Of a stretch of DNA of 64,000 nt, positions 37,001 to 45,566 are shown piece after piece. Position 1 is the first letter of the stretch, and each line of letters begins with the position of its first letter. The position numbers were made by a program, and so were the translations under genes. This DNA comes from Chitinophagaceae bacterium (GTDB taxonomy: Bacteria > Bacteroidota > Bacteroidia > Chitinophagales > Chitinophagaceae): the NCBI GenBank assembly GCA_019638625.1, contig JAHBTK010000002.1:434001-498000 (forward strand), given 5' to 3'. The notes below the pieces were generated by a model, which saw only the letters and a program-made list of their open reading frames with translations, was not told where the DNA came from and ran no database searches.

Positions 37001-37570
37001 AAGATAACAGAAGCCGACAGAACTGTTCTCGGGCATTCACAACCCAGGTTTACCTTAGGCTGGAATAACAACCTGAGATGGAAGAACTGGAACCTGAACC
37101 TTTTTTTCAATAGTTCTTTTGGTAACGACATCCTTAATATGGCAGGTGCCTATATGCGTACGGGCATCCTGAATCTCAGTGGGCTTAGCTTTAACCAGAC
37201 CAGAGATTGGTACGAAAAAAGATGGACAGTTGAAAATCCCACAAATGATCCGAAGTATCCCGCGATTCAGCCAAAACCTAACGGAGGATTACTGGCCTTT
37301 AATGATGCAAATTCCACAATGGTGGAAGATGGAAGCTTTGTAAGACTTAAATCTGCAACACTGGCTTACTCCTTTACGGAGTCGTCTAATAAATTCCTTC
37401 GCGGCTTGAGTGTGTTTATTACCGGAACCAATCTTTTCACGATTACAAAATACAGCGGATTTGATCCTGAGGTAAGCTCATATGGCGCAGATATAAAGCT
37501 GACGGGAATAGATTATGGCGCTTATCCCAATTACAGGGGCTACACCTTAGGCATAAACCTCACTTTCTGA
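34064..37570 (+). CDS. SusC/RagA family TonB-linked transporter with STN signalling domain
   Basis: A 1168-residue TonB-dependent transducer. After a long signal region ending near VSAKGYSQQ comes an STN domain (about residues 45-125, KDIAVTRLLQIIEKQTGYHF), the part that talks to a FecR anti-sigma factor. The carboxypeptidase-like domain (ITGLVTNPEGEPLVNVSVMI) is followed by the plug (VVVRIRGISSFSNNNQPLYV, DVLKDASATAIYGSRAANG) and the barrel, ending in GINLTF. With the preceding sigma/FecR genes it forms a complete cell-surface signalling unit. The SusD partner starts 16 bases downstream. Confidence 0.95.
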   Translation: MISKLKGKHTAKPWFSCIILAMKLTVVLLIAAVFQVSAKGYSQQVTINEKDIAVTRLLQIIEKQTGYHFLYDKLQMKDIVIKQVAVSNASVEQVLNESFEGLPLSYKIIRRTIVVKRNKQAPSAPVVANVAPPVQQDIIITGLVTNPEGEPLVNVSVMIKGNNVGTTTDINGEFSIRVPDERAVLLFSYVGYESREITAGSQKNIRMVLQPAVGSLGDVVVVGYGVQSRKDLTGSISRVSGRDFKNAIVSTVDQALQGRAPGVHVTQASGEPGANVVVRIRGISSFSNNNQPLYVIDGFIMPPYTEAGAPNTSGPSISNGLYGLNPTDIESIDVLKDASATAIYGSRAANGVILITTKRGKTGESQIEFVNKTSASSMSNSYEMMNGYEFAAVKNQSYIDVGQPGPFNIDSIKAAGSTDWIDQISRTGLRQENSLNYRGGAGKTNYFLSGTYLVEQGVIKGSENKRGSIRFNLNTSFKPWYDARTQVSATRAKLTRATTETGGWPYSGGPIFDALRASPLHQNNSTVLGEVPDVVGGVVLSQNAFVSPVQELIDKTDDTFNDQVLANIENIFYLTKSKNLELHVLLGTSLQNSERQINLPPWLGSGKTYNGLVIESNAKTQSFNSSVYLSHKASLEDHSFVTTAGAEYNNIILQTNTASGKGINFSSIALFNLGSALNQSITSYKEESVIQSAFVRENYSFKNKYLLSASVRADGASKFAKNEKWALFPAAALAWNISEEEFLSDIKKLDFAKLRISYGLTGNQSLPAYRSLRSYTPSFYELGNTPGGGNPFVTLVVSQPNNPDLKWETTAQFNAGFDLSIFEERVTLAFDFYNKKTTDLLQLLPVPSQSGYESIWANMGSIRNRGIEFNVGLKPVNGKNFSWDMNFIYSKNKTILLDLGTFDPTSQGITRGGSTNLLGGGTTILMPGKELGLFYGYNIIGLYQQEDFDAGGALTVPAPQNSNDNTIGRYRYEDVDKDGKITEADRTVLGHSQPRFTLGWNNNLRWKNWNLNLFFNSSFGNDILNMAGAYMRTGILNLSGLSFNQTRDWYEKRWTVENPTNDPKYPAIQPKPNGGLLAFNDANSTMVEDGSFVRLKSATLAYSFTESSNKFLRGLSVFITGTNLFTITKYSGFDPEVSSYGADIKLTGIDYGAYPNYRGYTLGINLTF

Positions 37571-37586
37571 TCACGATTATTAACTT

Positions 37587-39221
37587 ATGCTAAAAGTACA
37601 TAAAATGCAACGCTTATTATTTATAGTCATATTTTTTGTCATACTGGTCGGCCAGGGGTGCAAAAAGCTGGATGAAAAAACATATTCCGTTCTCTCCAGT
37701 TATTCTAACGAAACAGAAGTGAGGGCCGCTGTAACAGGCATGTATCAAACTTTTTTTTCGAGTTACCCGCAAACACAAGGCCTAATTTCTATGCTCGAGT
37801 CGGGCAACCGTTATAGTACCTTCGGGGAATTCGGGGACACCTATTGGAACACTCCGTTTTACGATTATACCGTTACGCCCCAGGAGGCGGCATTGTCCAG
37901 CAACTGGAAAATGTTTTACAAAATGATCAATAATGCCAACGAGGTGATGGTGGCGGTTCCGGAAATCATTACAGACCAAACTACAGCTAATGCGTACATC
38001 GGGGAAGCAAGATTCCTCCGTGGCTGGGCTTATTTTATGCTTACCCAACTTTGGGGTGACGTGCCTTTGCATCTTGAACCAACCCGGTCGTTGGCAAACA
38101 CGAGCTCTGTTTATAAAGCCCGGTCATCTGTCAGCGAAGTATATGATGCCGTTATGAGTGACCTGGAATTTGCGAAAAATAATTTGCCCAATACCCGGCC
38201 CAATAGCGAGCTGGGGAGAGTGACCAAAGCAGCCGCCATAGGTTTATTAGGTAAAGTCTATCTTACTATGGCAGGCAAACCGTTGGATGCCGCAGGCTAT
38301 TATCAAAAAGCAGCAAATGAGTTAACCGAATTGGTTCAGCTTGTTAATAACGGAACTGTTAATGTGGGGCTTTTACCTAAATATGAAGATGTTTTTAGTA
38401 CACGTAATGAAATGAACAAAGAAGTTTTGTTTTCATTTCGGGGAAGCGCTAATTCTTCATCCCAGTCAAACGGCACAATATTTCCCTGGATAATGGGATC
38501 GCATGGGTGTTATCCTCTGGCTCCCGGCCAGTTCCAGGCGCAGATGTACGGGCTAAGATGGGATATTATGCGGTTGTTTGAAAAAGACGTAGATGATGTA
38601 CGGTTAAGAGATGGTATCGGCGGTCGCTATGCGAGCCTTTCCGACCCCCATGTAAATGGAGTGGCGGATACGGTATATTATGATACGACCAGCTTTGTTT
38701 ACAGGATGAAATCCAATCCCAATATAGTATTCGGATTTCTCGGTCTGGTAAAAATCGGTCTTGGATACACCAAATGGAAAAGCCTGGATAGCTGGATTGG
38801 TTCGCCTGCCGGTTTTCAAAAAGACTGGATAGTGCTCCGCTATGCGGATGCCCTATTATGCCTTGCCGAAGCATTGAATGAAAGCAATCAACCGGGTCAG
38901 GCGCTGAACTTTATCAATATGGTAAGACAAAGGTCAGGGGCTTCACCCTGTCCCAATGCGATGTACCCGGTATCCGACGAGGCTTCGGTAAGACAATTAA
39001 TAAAAGATGAAAGGATACGGGAGCTGATAGGGGAAGGAACAACGATTTTGGATATACGCAGGTGGGGAATGCTGCAAAGCGAAATGGCCGCTTTTCGGGA
39101 CGACCAGTTCTTTGTAGGAAGGGTGAAACCGGCATATAATGCGAAATTCGAATTATACCCGGTTCCTTATGCTGAAATTTCAACCAATGCCTTACTGCTT
39201 CCGCAAAACGCAGGATGGTAA
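37587..39221 (+). CDS. SusD/RagB family nutrient-binding lipoprotein
   Basis: Lipoprotein partner of the STN-type SusC. Lipobox VGQGC follows a hydrophobic stretch; an ATG at 37605 is an alternative start. SusD hallmarks are the N-terminal helix pair around GMYQTFFSSYPQ, ARFLRGWAYFMLTQLWGDVP, the LRYADALLCLAEALNES helix and the C-terminal ELIGEGTTILDIRRWGML. It ends in the expected YPVPYAEISTN segment. At 544 residues the length is normal. Enzyme genes follow on the same strand with small gaps, so it probably lies early in one long transcript. Confidence 0.94.
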   Translation: MLKVHKMQRLLFIVIFFVILVGQGCKKLDEKTYSVLSSYSNETEVRAAVTGMYQTFFSSYPQTQGLISMLESGNRYSTFGEFGDTYWNTPFYDYTVTPQEAALSSNWKMFYKMINNANEVMVAVPEIITDQTTANAYIGEARFLRGWAYFMLTQLWGDVPLHLEPTRSLANTSSVYKARSSVSEVYDAVMSDLEFAKNNLPNTRPNSELGRVTKAAAIGLLGKVYLTMAGKPLDAAGYYQKAANELTELVQLVNNGTVNVGLLPKYEDVFSTRNEMNKEVLFSFRGSANSSSQSNGTIFPWIMGSHGCYPLAPGQFQAQMYGLRWDIMRLFEKDVDDVRLRDGIGGRYASLSDPHVNGVADTVYYDTTSFVYRMKSNPNIVFGFLGLVKIGLGYTKWKSLDSWIGSPAGFQKDWIVLRYADALLCLAEALNESNQPGQALNFINMVRQRSGASPCPNAMYPVSDEASVRQLIKDERIRELIGEGTTILDIRRWGMLQSEMAAFRDDQFFVGRVKPAYNAKFELYPVPYAEISTNALLLPQNAGW

Positions 39222-39257
39222 TTCGCTCTGTAGTAATATGGTTTGAACAGCAAAGCA

Positions 39258-40577
39258 ATGAATGGCATGCAATCCGTAATGAATATAAAACAGAAAGCTT
39301 TTATGTGTGGGATCGGTAGTTTTTTCTATAAATCATTTTGTTTTGCAATTATGTATGTGCTTGCCTCGCCAGGTGTGTTTTCACAAAACAATATGTTACC
39401 GCCGGCTGAAGCGGACATATGGATCCTGGCGGGTCAGTCTAACATGGCAGGTGCCGGAAGAACGAAAGATACAAGTGTTGACGGCAATGTATGGATGCTG
39501 AATATGGATAGAAAATGGATGGTAGCTCAGAATCCGCTTCACCGGGTGTTTGAAGCAACCGCCCCTGCATACAAGACAGGTATGTATGAACTTACGGTAA
39601 AGAATACAAAAAAAAGCCGGGAAGAGTTTGATAAGGAATTTAAAACCAACCGGGAGTTAAGCCTGAAAGATCCGGCTTCGGTAGCGGGAGTAGGACCGGG
39701 TTTGTATTTCGGGCGCCGTTTGGCCAACCAGCTAAAACGTCCTGTTGCATTAATTCCCTGTGCACTCGGCGGATCAACCATAGAATTATGGAACCCTTTA
39801 AAGAAGAATAAGGGAGACAGTTCATTATATGGTGCCCTATTGAACAGCACCGGTCAATTTAAAAACAGGATCAGGGGTATTCTTTGGTCGCAAGGAGAAT
39901 CAGAAGCGATGCTTTCATTGATGGACACCTATGAAGAAAAGTTGCTTTCCTTCATTGACCATGTAAGAGAGGATTTGGGAAATCCTGATTTGCCATTTAT
40001 TATTATACAGATTGGCCGGATGATAACCGATATGGAAGCGCAGCAGCATAATTGGGAAGTAATCCGTGAAATTCAGAGACGGGTAGCGGGCAGGCGTAAA
40101 AACGTTTTTCTTACGACAGGAATTGACCTGCCGCTGGATGATGCCGTTCATACCAGCACGGCAGGACAGAAAAGACTTGGCTATCGCATGGCAGAGGTTG
40201 CTTTAAGCATGGTATATAAAATGCCCGGTCATGGCACACCCATTAACCTGGAATCTGTAAGCTTAAAAGAAGACAAATCTTCGAATCTTCATTATCTTAA
40301 GTTGCATTTCAGTGGGGTAAGCGGTAAACTCAATTCCTGCGATCCACCCGGTCAGTTTGAAATACGCATAGATGGCAAAATGAATTTTATGTATACCGTG
40401 TGCAGAACTGAGCTTGATCCCGAAGACCCGGCAGGGATAAAATTATTTTTGTCGGCAAAGCCGCCCGGACAGGCAAAGTTATTTTGCGGAAAAGGAACCA
40501 ATCCGGTAATGAATGTTACAGATGACCTGGATATGCCCCTACCTGCATTCGGTCCCGTTGATGTTCCTGAAAAATAA
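39258..40577 (+). CDS. Secreted sialate O-acetylesterase-like carbohydrate esterase (SASA family)
   Basis: An SGNH-fold esterase of the SASA family (PF03629), whose members remove acetyl groups from sialic acids or from plant polysaccharides such as xylan. The nucleophile block GQSNM is at residues 59-63 (Ser61) from the ATG at 39258. A WSQGESEA block and a downstream DDAVHTSTAGQKRLGY block supply the remaining active-site residues. A hydrophobic signal stretch ends at about VFSQ. The first in-frame codon is TTG at 39243 and several ATGs follow, so the exact start is uncertain. A ~110-residue beta-like tail follows the catalytic domain. Confidence 0.85.
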   Translation: MNGMQSVMNIKQKAFMCGIGSFFYKSFCFAIMYVLASPGVFSQNNMLPPAEADIWILAGQSNMAGAGRTKDTSVDGNVWMLNMDRKWMVAQNPLHRVFEATAPAYKTGMYELTVKNTKKSREEFDKEFKTNRELSLKDPASVAGVGPGLYFGRRLANQLKRPVALIPCALGGSTIELWNPLKKNKGDSSLYGALLNSTGQFKNRIRGILWSQGESEAMLSLMDTYEEKLLSFIDHVREDLGNPDLPFIIIQIGRMITDMEAQQHNWEVIREIQRRVAGRRKNVFLTTGIDLPLDDAVHTSTAGQKRLGYRMAEVALSMVYKMPGHGTPINLESVSLKEDKSSNLHYLKLHFSGVSGKLNSCDPPGQFEIRIDGKMNFMYTVCRTELDPEDPAGIKLFLSAKPPGQAKLFCGKGTNPVMNVTDDLDMPLPAFGPVDVPEK

Positions 40578-40659
40578 ATATGGGGAATTTTGAAGATTTA
40601 AACCAGCGCTGTTAAATATGTTAAAAGCACTGGCATTTACAACAATATAACCTTAGTGA

Positions 40660-42129
40660 ATGAACAGGCGGAACTTTATTGCCGGGAACACCGGTATGTT
40701 TTTGGCTGGAATATGCACATCGGGTGCTTTGTCGCCTGCGCTTGCCGCCAACAATGGGAAACCGGACTGGCAAGAAAAGCCAGGGATCGAAACTGGTGAA
40801 CTTGAATATGGTATTGACACCTTACCGAATTTTTGTGCACACGAACATTGGGGAAGTATTGCTGCCATCGGTAGTGCGCCGGATCAAAATGGATACAGGG
40901 CCGATACGACTGCAGGAGCCCGCCCCACAAGGCCCGTTTCTATCTGGGATCTTATAATGGATCCTTATGCTGACAGTTGGATGAAGCTTGCAAAACGCGA
41001 TCCCAACGAAGCTGCAATAGCAGCAGGATACAGGTCGCAGCGGGAATGGTGGGATAAAGATCCTGCAAGCGCCTTAAAAAAATTTTCTTCGCTGGTTCAT
41101 CCGCTCATACTTACCGGTGTATTTCAATGTACCCGGCGAGGTATAAAATACCTGTATGATACGGATATTGCCCGGTTCAGTACCGATGACTGGCTTAAAG
41201 CAGACCGCCTTATTCAAACCAGGTATTCGGATATCTTTTCATGGTATAAATCGGCTATGGATAAAGCCCGGTTTTCGGCCCTGATAAGACCGGTACATCC
41301 CGAATTCTATGTGCAGCGGCAAACCAAGAGCTCCGCGGAAGAAGAAGCTGCTTTTACCAATACGGTCATGCGTATTGACCCGTTGCTTGACCTTTGGAAA
41401 GCAAAGAATCCACGACGCGATGCCTTATCAGCTATGGTGGGGATCGAACCGGCGGATGCAGCAAGCTTCAGGGAGTTTATAAAACGAATATTTGAACTGG
41501 CCCAGCAACATCATGCGGTAGGTATTAAGCAAATGGAAGCATACCGGCGCTCATTTCGATTTCTTGAAAGAAGCGATGCGGATGTTGTTTTCCGTGGCGA
41601 TCTTAATCCATCGGAAATATTGGCTTTCCAGGACTGGATAATGCATGAGTGTTGCAAGCAGGCACATGAAAGGCAATGGATACACCAGGTACATGTAGGC
41701 ACTCATAATCTTGGAGAATCTAATCCTTTGCCGTTAGAAGAACTTTCAAAGAAATATACGAAGATGAAAATTGTGATGATTCATTGCTGGCCTTTTATTA
41801 AAGAAGCAGGTTGGCTGGCAAAAATGCGGTCTAACATGTATCTTGACAGTAACTGGCTGGCTGTATTGAATCCCGCTTTTCTGGCTGAAGCGCTGCAGAC
41901 CTGGCTGGGTTATGTACCTGCACATAAAATAATGCTGTCGCATGATTCCACTCATATAGAGATGGCAACAGGATCCTCCCTTTTTGCCAGAGAGGCATTG
42001 AGCGCTGCATTGATCAATCAAAATAAAATCTTGGATTTACCGAAGGAAATACTTAAAAGGACTGCGGCTGATCTGTTGCATAATAATGCTGTCCGTCTTT
42101 ATGGAATTGGCAAAGAGGTTTATTTGTAA
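40660..42129 (+). CDS. Amidohydrolase family protein with Tat-like signal
   Basis: A metal-dependent hydrolase of the amidohydrolase (TIM-barrel) superfamily. The N-terminus MNRRNFIAGNTGMFLAG looks like a twin-arginine signal, implying export of a folded, metal-loaded enzyme. Metal and active-site candidates are HEH (61-63), HVGTH, IHCWP and LSHDST, in the order expected for the PF04909 branch. At 489 residues it is long for that branch, owing to an inserted helical region in the first half. It lies within the SusCD-linked gene run. Substrate unknown; a cyclic ester or amide, or a decarboxylation, are all possible. Confidence 0.75.
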   Translation: MNRRNFIAGNTGMFLAGICTSGALSPALAANNGKPDWQEKPGIETGELEYGIDTLPNFCAHEHWGSIAAIGSAPDQNGYRADTTAGARPTRPVSIWDLIMDPYADSWMKLAKRDPNEAAIAAGYRSQREWWDKDPASALKKFSSLVHPLILTGVFQCTRRGIKYLYDTDIARFSTDDWLKADRLIQTRYSDIFSWYKSAMDKARFSALIRPVHPEFYVQRQTKSSAEEEAAFTNTVMRIDPLLDLWKAKNPRRDALSAMVGIEPADAASFREFIKRIFELAQQHHAVGIKQMEAYRRSFRFLERSDADVVFRGDLNPSEILAFQDWIMHECCKQAHERQWIHQVHVGTHNLGESNPLPLEELSKKYTKMKIVMIHCWPFIKEAGWLAKMRSNMYLDSNWLAVLNPAFLAEALQTWLGYVPAHKIMLSHDSTHIEMATGSSLFAREALSAALINQNKILDLPKEILKRTAADLLHNNAVRLYGIGKEVYL

Positions 42130-42281
42130 AATCTTCGGTGATGTCCTGTTTTCCGGGAGGATGCAGAATAGTTATTTAATCTTTAAAACAATATTTGGTA
42201 TAGCCATGCCTTACTTCGTTGGACTGTTCGGCGAGCAGGTATTTTTTCATAAAAGCCGGTCAGGCATTAATTTAAAAGCAG

Positions 42282-43196
42282 ATGAAGAAAATTTTATTAT
42301 TTGTTGCGCTTCTCTCCGGTTTTATTTCGCTTTCTTCCTTTATAACGGAAAGACCGGTCAGGGACTGTAAAAGAAATTTCCTGCCGGTTAATGTAGCGCC
42401 TGGATCGTTAGATGGGGATACCATGATATTGGAGAAGATACCGGACAAGCTTGTAGTGCTCACCTTTGATGATGCCGTAGCATCTCATTATACATTTGTA
42501 CGCCCTCTTTTAAAAAAATATGGATTTTCCGCTACATTTTTCGTTACGGAAGGGTTCAATTTTAAAACAAATAAAACGGACTATCTGACATGGGAGCAGA
42601 TTGCCGGGTTAAATAAAGAAGGGTTTGAGATCGGTAATCATACGAGAGATCATATTGGCATTTTTCCTGAAACAGTAAATCAGTTAAAAGAACAACTGGA
42701 GGTAATCGATAACAGGTGTCGTGAATATGGAATACCGAAACCGGTTTCATTTGCTTATCCGGGCAATTTTATCCTTCCTGAAGCATTGGGAATTCTGAAA
42801 CAGGAAGGTTTTCTCTGGGCCAGGAGGGGGAATATCCCTGAATATAATGGCGGCGATGATGGCAGAGGGTTCGGATATGAACCGGGAACAGATGATCCGT
42901 TATTGATTCCTTCCGCCGGCATAGCGCTTCCCGCCTGGACGCTCAAAGATTTCAAGACTTCCATAGCAAAGGCCAGAAATGGGAAGATAGCAGTTATTCA
43001 ATTCCATGGTGTGCCGGACAGAGAACACCCCTGGGTGCATACAAGCGAAAAGCAGTTCCGTTCTTATATGAAATATTTACATAAGAAAAAATATAAGGTA
43101 ATAGCAATGAGGGATCTTGAAAAATACGTGGACCCTTCTATTCATCCGGCAGATCCCTGGGATGTGATTGAACGCAGGAAAAAGAATAATGAATAA
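42282..43196 (+). CDS. Secreted polysaccharide deacetylase (NodB domain)
   Basis: A carbohydrate esterase family 4 type deacetylase, removing N- or O-acetyl groups from polysaccharides. The signal peptide (MKKILLFVALLSGFISLSSF) sends it to the envelope. NodB motifs are TFDDA (D63, D64) as motif 1 and EIGNHTRDH (H120, H124) as motif 2. Motif 3 is PVSFAYPGN, and a late IAVIQFHGVPD supplies a further conserved histidine. At 304 residues it is a single-domain enzyme. It follows the amidohydrolase in the same direction, about 150 bases downstream. Confidence 0.88.
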   Translation: MKKILLFVALLSGFISLSSFITERPVRDCKRNFLPVNVAPGSLDGDTMILEKIPDKLVVLTFDDAVASHYTFVRPLLKKYGFSATFFVTEGFNFKTNKTDYLTWEQIAGLNKEGFEIGNHTRDHIGIFPETVNQLKEQLEVIDNRCREYGIPKPVSFAYPGNFILPEALGILKQEGFLWARRGNIPEYNGGDDGRGFGYEPGTDDPLLIPSAGIALPAWTLKDFKTSIAKARNGKIAVIQFHGVPDREHPWVHTSEKQFRSYMKYLHKKKYKVIAMRDLEKYVDPSIHPADPWDVIERRKKNNE

Positions 43197-43270
43197 TATG
43201 TAAAGGCTGAATATAAAAATCAGGTAAATACCCACGAAAATTTATATTCCTTAAAAATAAAAATCAGTGC

Positions 43271-44557
43271 ATGAAAAGCATATTCAGGTATAGTGCATGT
43301 GTTGTGTGGTTTTTATGTGTTTCGGTAAACGCATTTAGTCAATTGGCGGTTAATCCGCAGAAGGCAGGGTTTTCGCCAAAGCGATTACAGCGTATAGATA
43401 CCGTGATAAACGAGTACATCAGCAATGGATGGATTAATGGTGCGGTAGCTATTGTTTACAGAAATGGAGTTCCTGCTTATTATAAGGCATTCGGGTATGA
43501 TGATATGGAGAAGCGTAAGTTCATGCAACTTAACCAGATCTTTCGAATAGCATCTATGAGTAAAGCTATTGTATCAGCAGGGGTAATGATGTTATATGAA
43601 GAAGGAAAATTTCTTTTGGATGATCCGATAGGAAAGTACCTACCGGCATTTCAAAATCAAAAAGTAATAGACCTGTTCAATGAAAAAGATACTACCTATA
43701 CTACAAAAGCGGCTAACAGGCAAGTAACCATTCGTGATTTACTCACACATACTGCCGGTATTGGTTATCCTCAGATAGGTGATGAGGTAGCTAATGCGTT
43801 GTATGCGAAAGCAGGGTTACATATAGGGCTTGATACTTACGACCCAGCCTCGCTGGCAGATAAAATGAAAACCTTGGGGTCGCTGCCATTATTGAACCAA
43901 CCGGGTGAAAAGTGGTGTTATGGGCTGAATACCGACCTGTTAGGATATTTAATAGAAGTCATTTCGGGTAAAACGCTTGCTGCCTTTCTGGAAGAACGGC
44001 TGTTTCATCCATTAGAAATGTCAGATACTTATTTTTATTTACCTAAAGAAAAACAATCACGACTTGCTACGCAGTATACGGAGGATAGCACCGGTAAACT
44101 TAAGCCGGTATATGATTATATTAGTTTTAACGGGAAACTCTATGTGGATTTTCCTTTAGCTAACAGTACTTACTATTCCGGTGGCGGAGGGCTTTGCAGC
44201 ACGGCGAAAGATTATGCCGCCTTTTTACAAATGTTATTAAACAAAGGGGTTTATAAAGGATATTCTTTGTTGAGCTCTTCTGCTGTCCGCCTGATGACAA
44301 TGAACCAGACCGGTAATATAGCATTAGGGCACAATCGTTTCGGGTTGGGTTTTGAAATAGTAACAGAAAGAGGTGCTGCCAGGGGACCTTTGAACGAAGG
44401 CTCCTATAGCTGGGCAGGTGCTTTCAATACTACCTTTTGGGTAGATCCCGGCGAAAGGCTAAGCGCACAACTATTATTACAGATTCTGCCCACATCGCAT
44501 GGTGACATTCATGATAAATTTAAAGTGCTTGTGTACCAGGCTATTGAAGGGCTTTAA
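43271..44557 (+). CDS. Secreted serine hydrolase (beta-lactamase / class C family)
   Basis: A serine hydrolase of the beta-lactamase fold (PF00144), a family of esterases, D-aminopeptidases and penicillin-binding-like enzymes. The SxxK motif is S95-M-S-K98 and the YxN motif is Y217-G-L-N220. A GGGGL segment and a late NEGSYSWAG take the place of the third motif. The signal peptide ends near VNAFSQ. In this setting an esterase role seems likelier than antibiotic resistance, since the gene is embedded among secreted esterases and deacetylases. That is an inference from context. Confidence 0.85.
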   Translation: MKSIFRYSACVVWFLCVSVNAFSQLAVNPQKAGFSPKRLQRIDTVINEYISNGWINGAVAIVYRNGVPAYYKAFGYDDMEKRKFMQLNQIFRIASMSKAIVSAGVMMLYEEGKFLLDDPIGKYLPAFQNQKVIDLFNEKDTTYTTKAANRQVTIRDLLTHTAGIGYPQIGDEVANALYAKAGLHIGLDTYDPASLADKMKTLGSLPLLNQPGEKWCYGLNTDLLGYLIEVISGKTLAAFLEERLFHPLEMSDTYFYLPKEKQSRLATQYTEDSTGKLKPVYDYISFNGKLYVDFPLANSTYYSGGGGLCSTAKDYAAFLQMLLNKGVYKGYSLLSSSAVRLMTMNQTGNIALGHNRFGLGFEIVTERGAARGPLNEGSYSWAGAFNTTFWVDPGERLSAQLLLQILPTSHGDIHDKFKVLVYQAIEGL

Positions 44558-44585
44558 TTGTTGTTATAAAAAACTATTTTTTTAT

Positions 44586-45467
44586 ATGAAAAAAGCGTGT
44601 TTTCTCAAAAGCATCTGGTTTCAGCATGAATTCATGTCTTATATTTTACTGGTATTGTTCGGTGTAATTTTTTTTACCTCCTGTAATAGTAAACCCTCTG
44701 CTGAAACGCTTTCAGAACCCGGGTGGAAAATAGATACACTTTTTGACCACTGGTCATTTTTAGCGCTACAACATAAAGATTTACCGGGGCAAACTTTCGC
44801 ATTTACCATTCCGGAAGTGTTTACTGCTTCAGCCCCTAATGACAGGGGGCGAGGGCTTTTTAAAGTAGAACACCAACCCTGGATACTCAATGAGGAAGGT
44901 GCGACTATGACAGAAAGTGAATCAAAATATGCCTATTCTATCAAAATTGTTCCCGGAACGAACGATAGTATCAAATGGATAAATTGGGAAATCTCCTTCA
45001 CTAATAAGGGAGTTGACACTGTGCGTGATCTTGCAGCATTTAATTGCTTTAATTTACAGCATGCCCCCTGGTTTACGGATACTTTACTTGAGCGAACCTG
45101 GGTCTCTGATCGGGATAATAATCCTGTTTTATTAAATCAGATACAACGACGGAGCGGGGGGACCCGCCGTAATATGCAGTTTTATCAGGTGGAGAATGGC
45201 ATACAGGATTTATCACTTAGTCGTTGGATAAGTCATTGGGATGTTATTAGTCCTGCTACTTTAACGGGAAAAGAGATCACACTGATTTCCATGAAAGGTG
45301 ATTGGAAAATTACCAATACTGTAAATAGCAGAGTAGCTTATTTTTTTGCTAATTCTGAATCCACGCACGGTTGTATACATGCAGCACCTTTAATTGCAGA
45401 TGAGTTGTTACCCGGACAAACAGCCAAAGCCGGCGGAACTGTTATTTTTTCAAGGATTGGATTGTAA
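44586..45467 (+). CDS. Unrecognised secreted lipoprotein
   Basis: I do not recognise this family. From the ATG at 44586 the protein has 293 residues. A hydrophobic segment with lipobox FFTSC indicates export and lipid anchoring. The remainder alternates short polar and hydrophobic stretches typical of beta-sandwich folds. Tryptophan-rich pieces include HWSFLALQHKDLPGQ, DSIKWINWEISF and LSLSRWISHWDVISPA, and there is a late STHGCIHAAP. The open frame extends upstream over the end of the serine hydrolase gene, but the ATG at 44634 (MSYILLVLF) is the only other likely start. It lies between two secreted enzymes. Confidence 0.75.
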   Translation: MKKACFLKSIWFQHEFMSYILLVLFGVIFFTSCNSKPSAETLSEPGWKIDTLFDHWSFLALQHKDLPGQTFAFTIPEVFTASAPNDRGRGLFKVEHQPWILNEEGATMTESESKYAYSIKIVPGTNDSIKWINWEISFTNKGVDTVRDLAAFNCFNLQHAPWFTDTLLERTWVSDRDNNPVLLNQIQRRSGGTRRNMQFYQVENGIQDLSLSRWISHWDVISPATLTGKEITLISMKGDWKITNTVNSRVAYFFANSESTHGCIHAAPLIADELLPGQTAKAGGTVIFSRIGL

Positions 45468-45566
45468 TAATTAAATATAATTTATATAGGAGGAATGAAA
45501 TTATCAGATTTTTTCAAGTTGCTTGAATGTAAAATGGCAATTATTCTTAAAAAATATAACATAAGA

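Noticed and set aside
43271..44557. Antibiotic-resistance beta-lactamase
   Set aside because: The SxxK and YxN motifs are shared by esterases and peptidases of the fold, and the gene is embedded among secreted esterases, so resistance is not supported.
45495..45566. Upstream start for the 45567-46922 gene, suggested by AGGAGG
   Set aside because: The AGGAGG is only one base from the ATG, too close to work as a Shine-Dalgarno site, and the longer N-terminus would bury a clear signal peptide.
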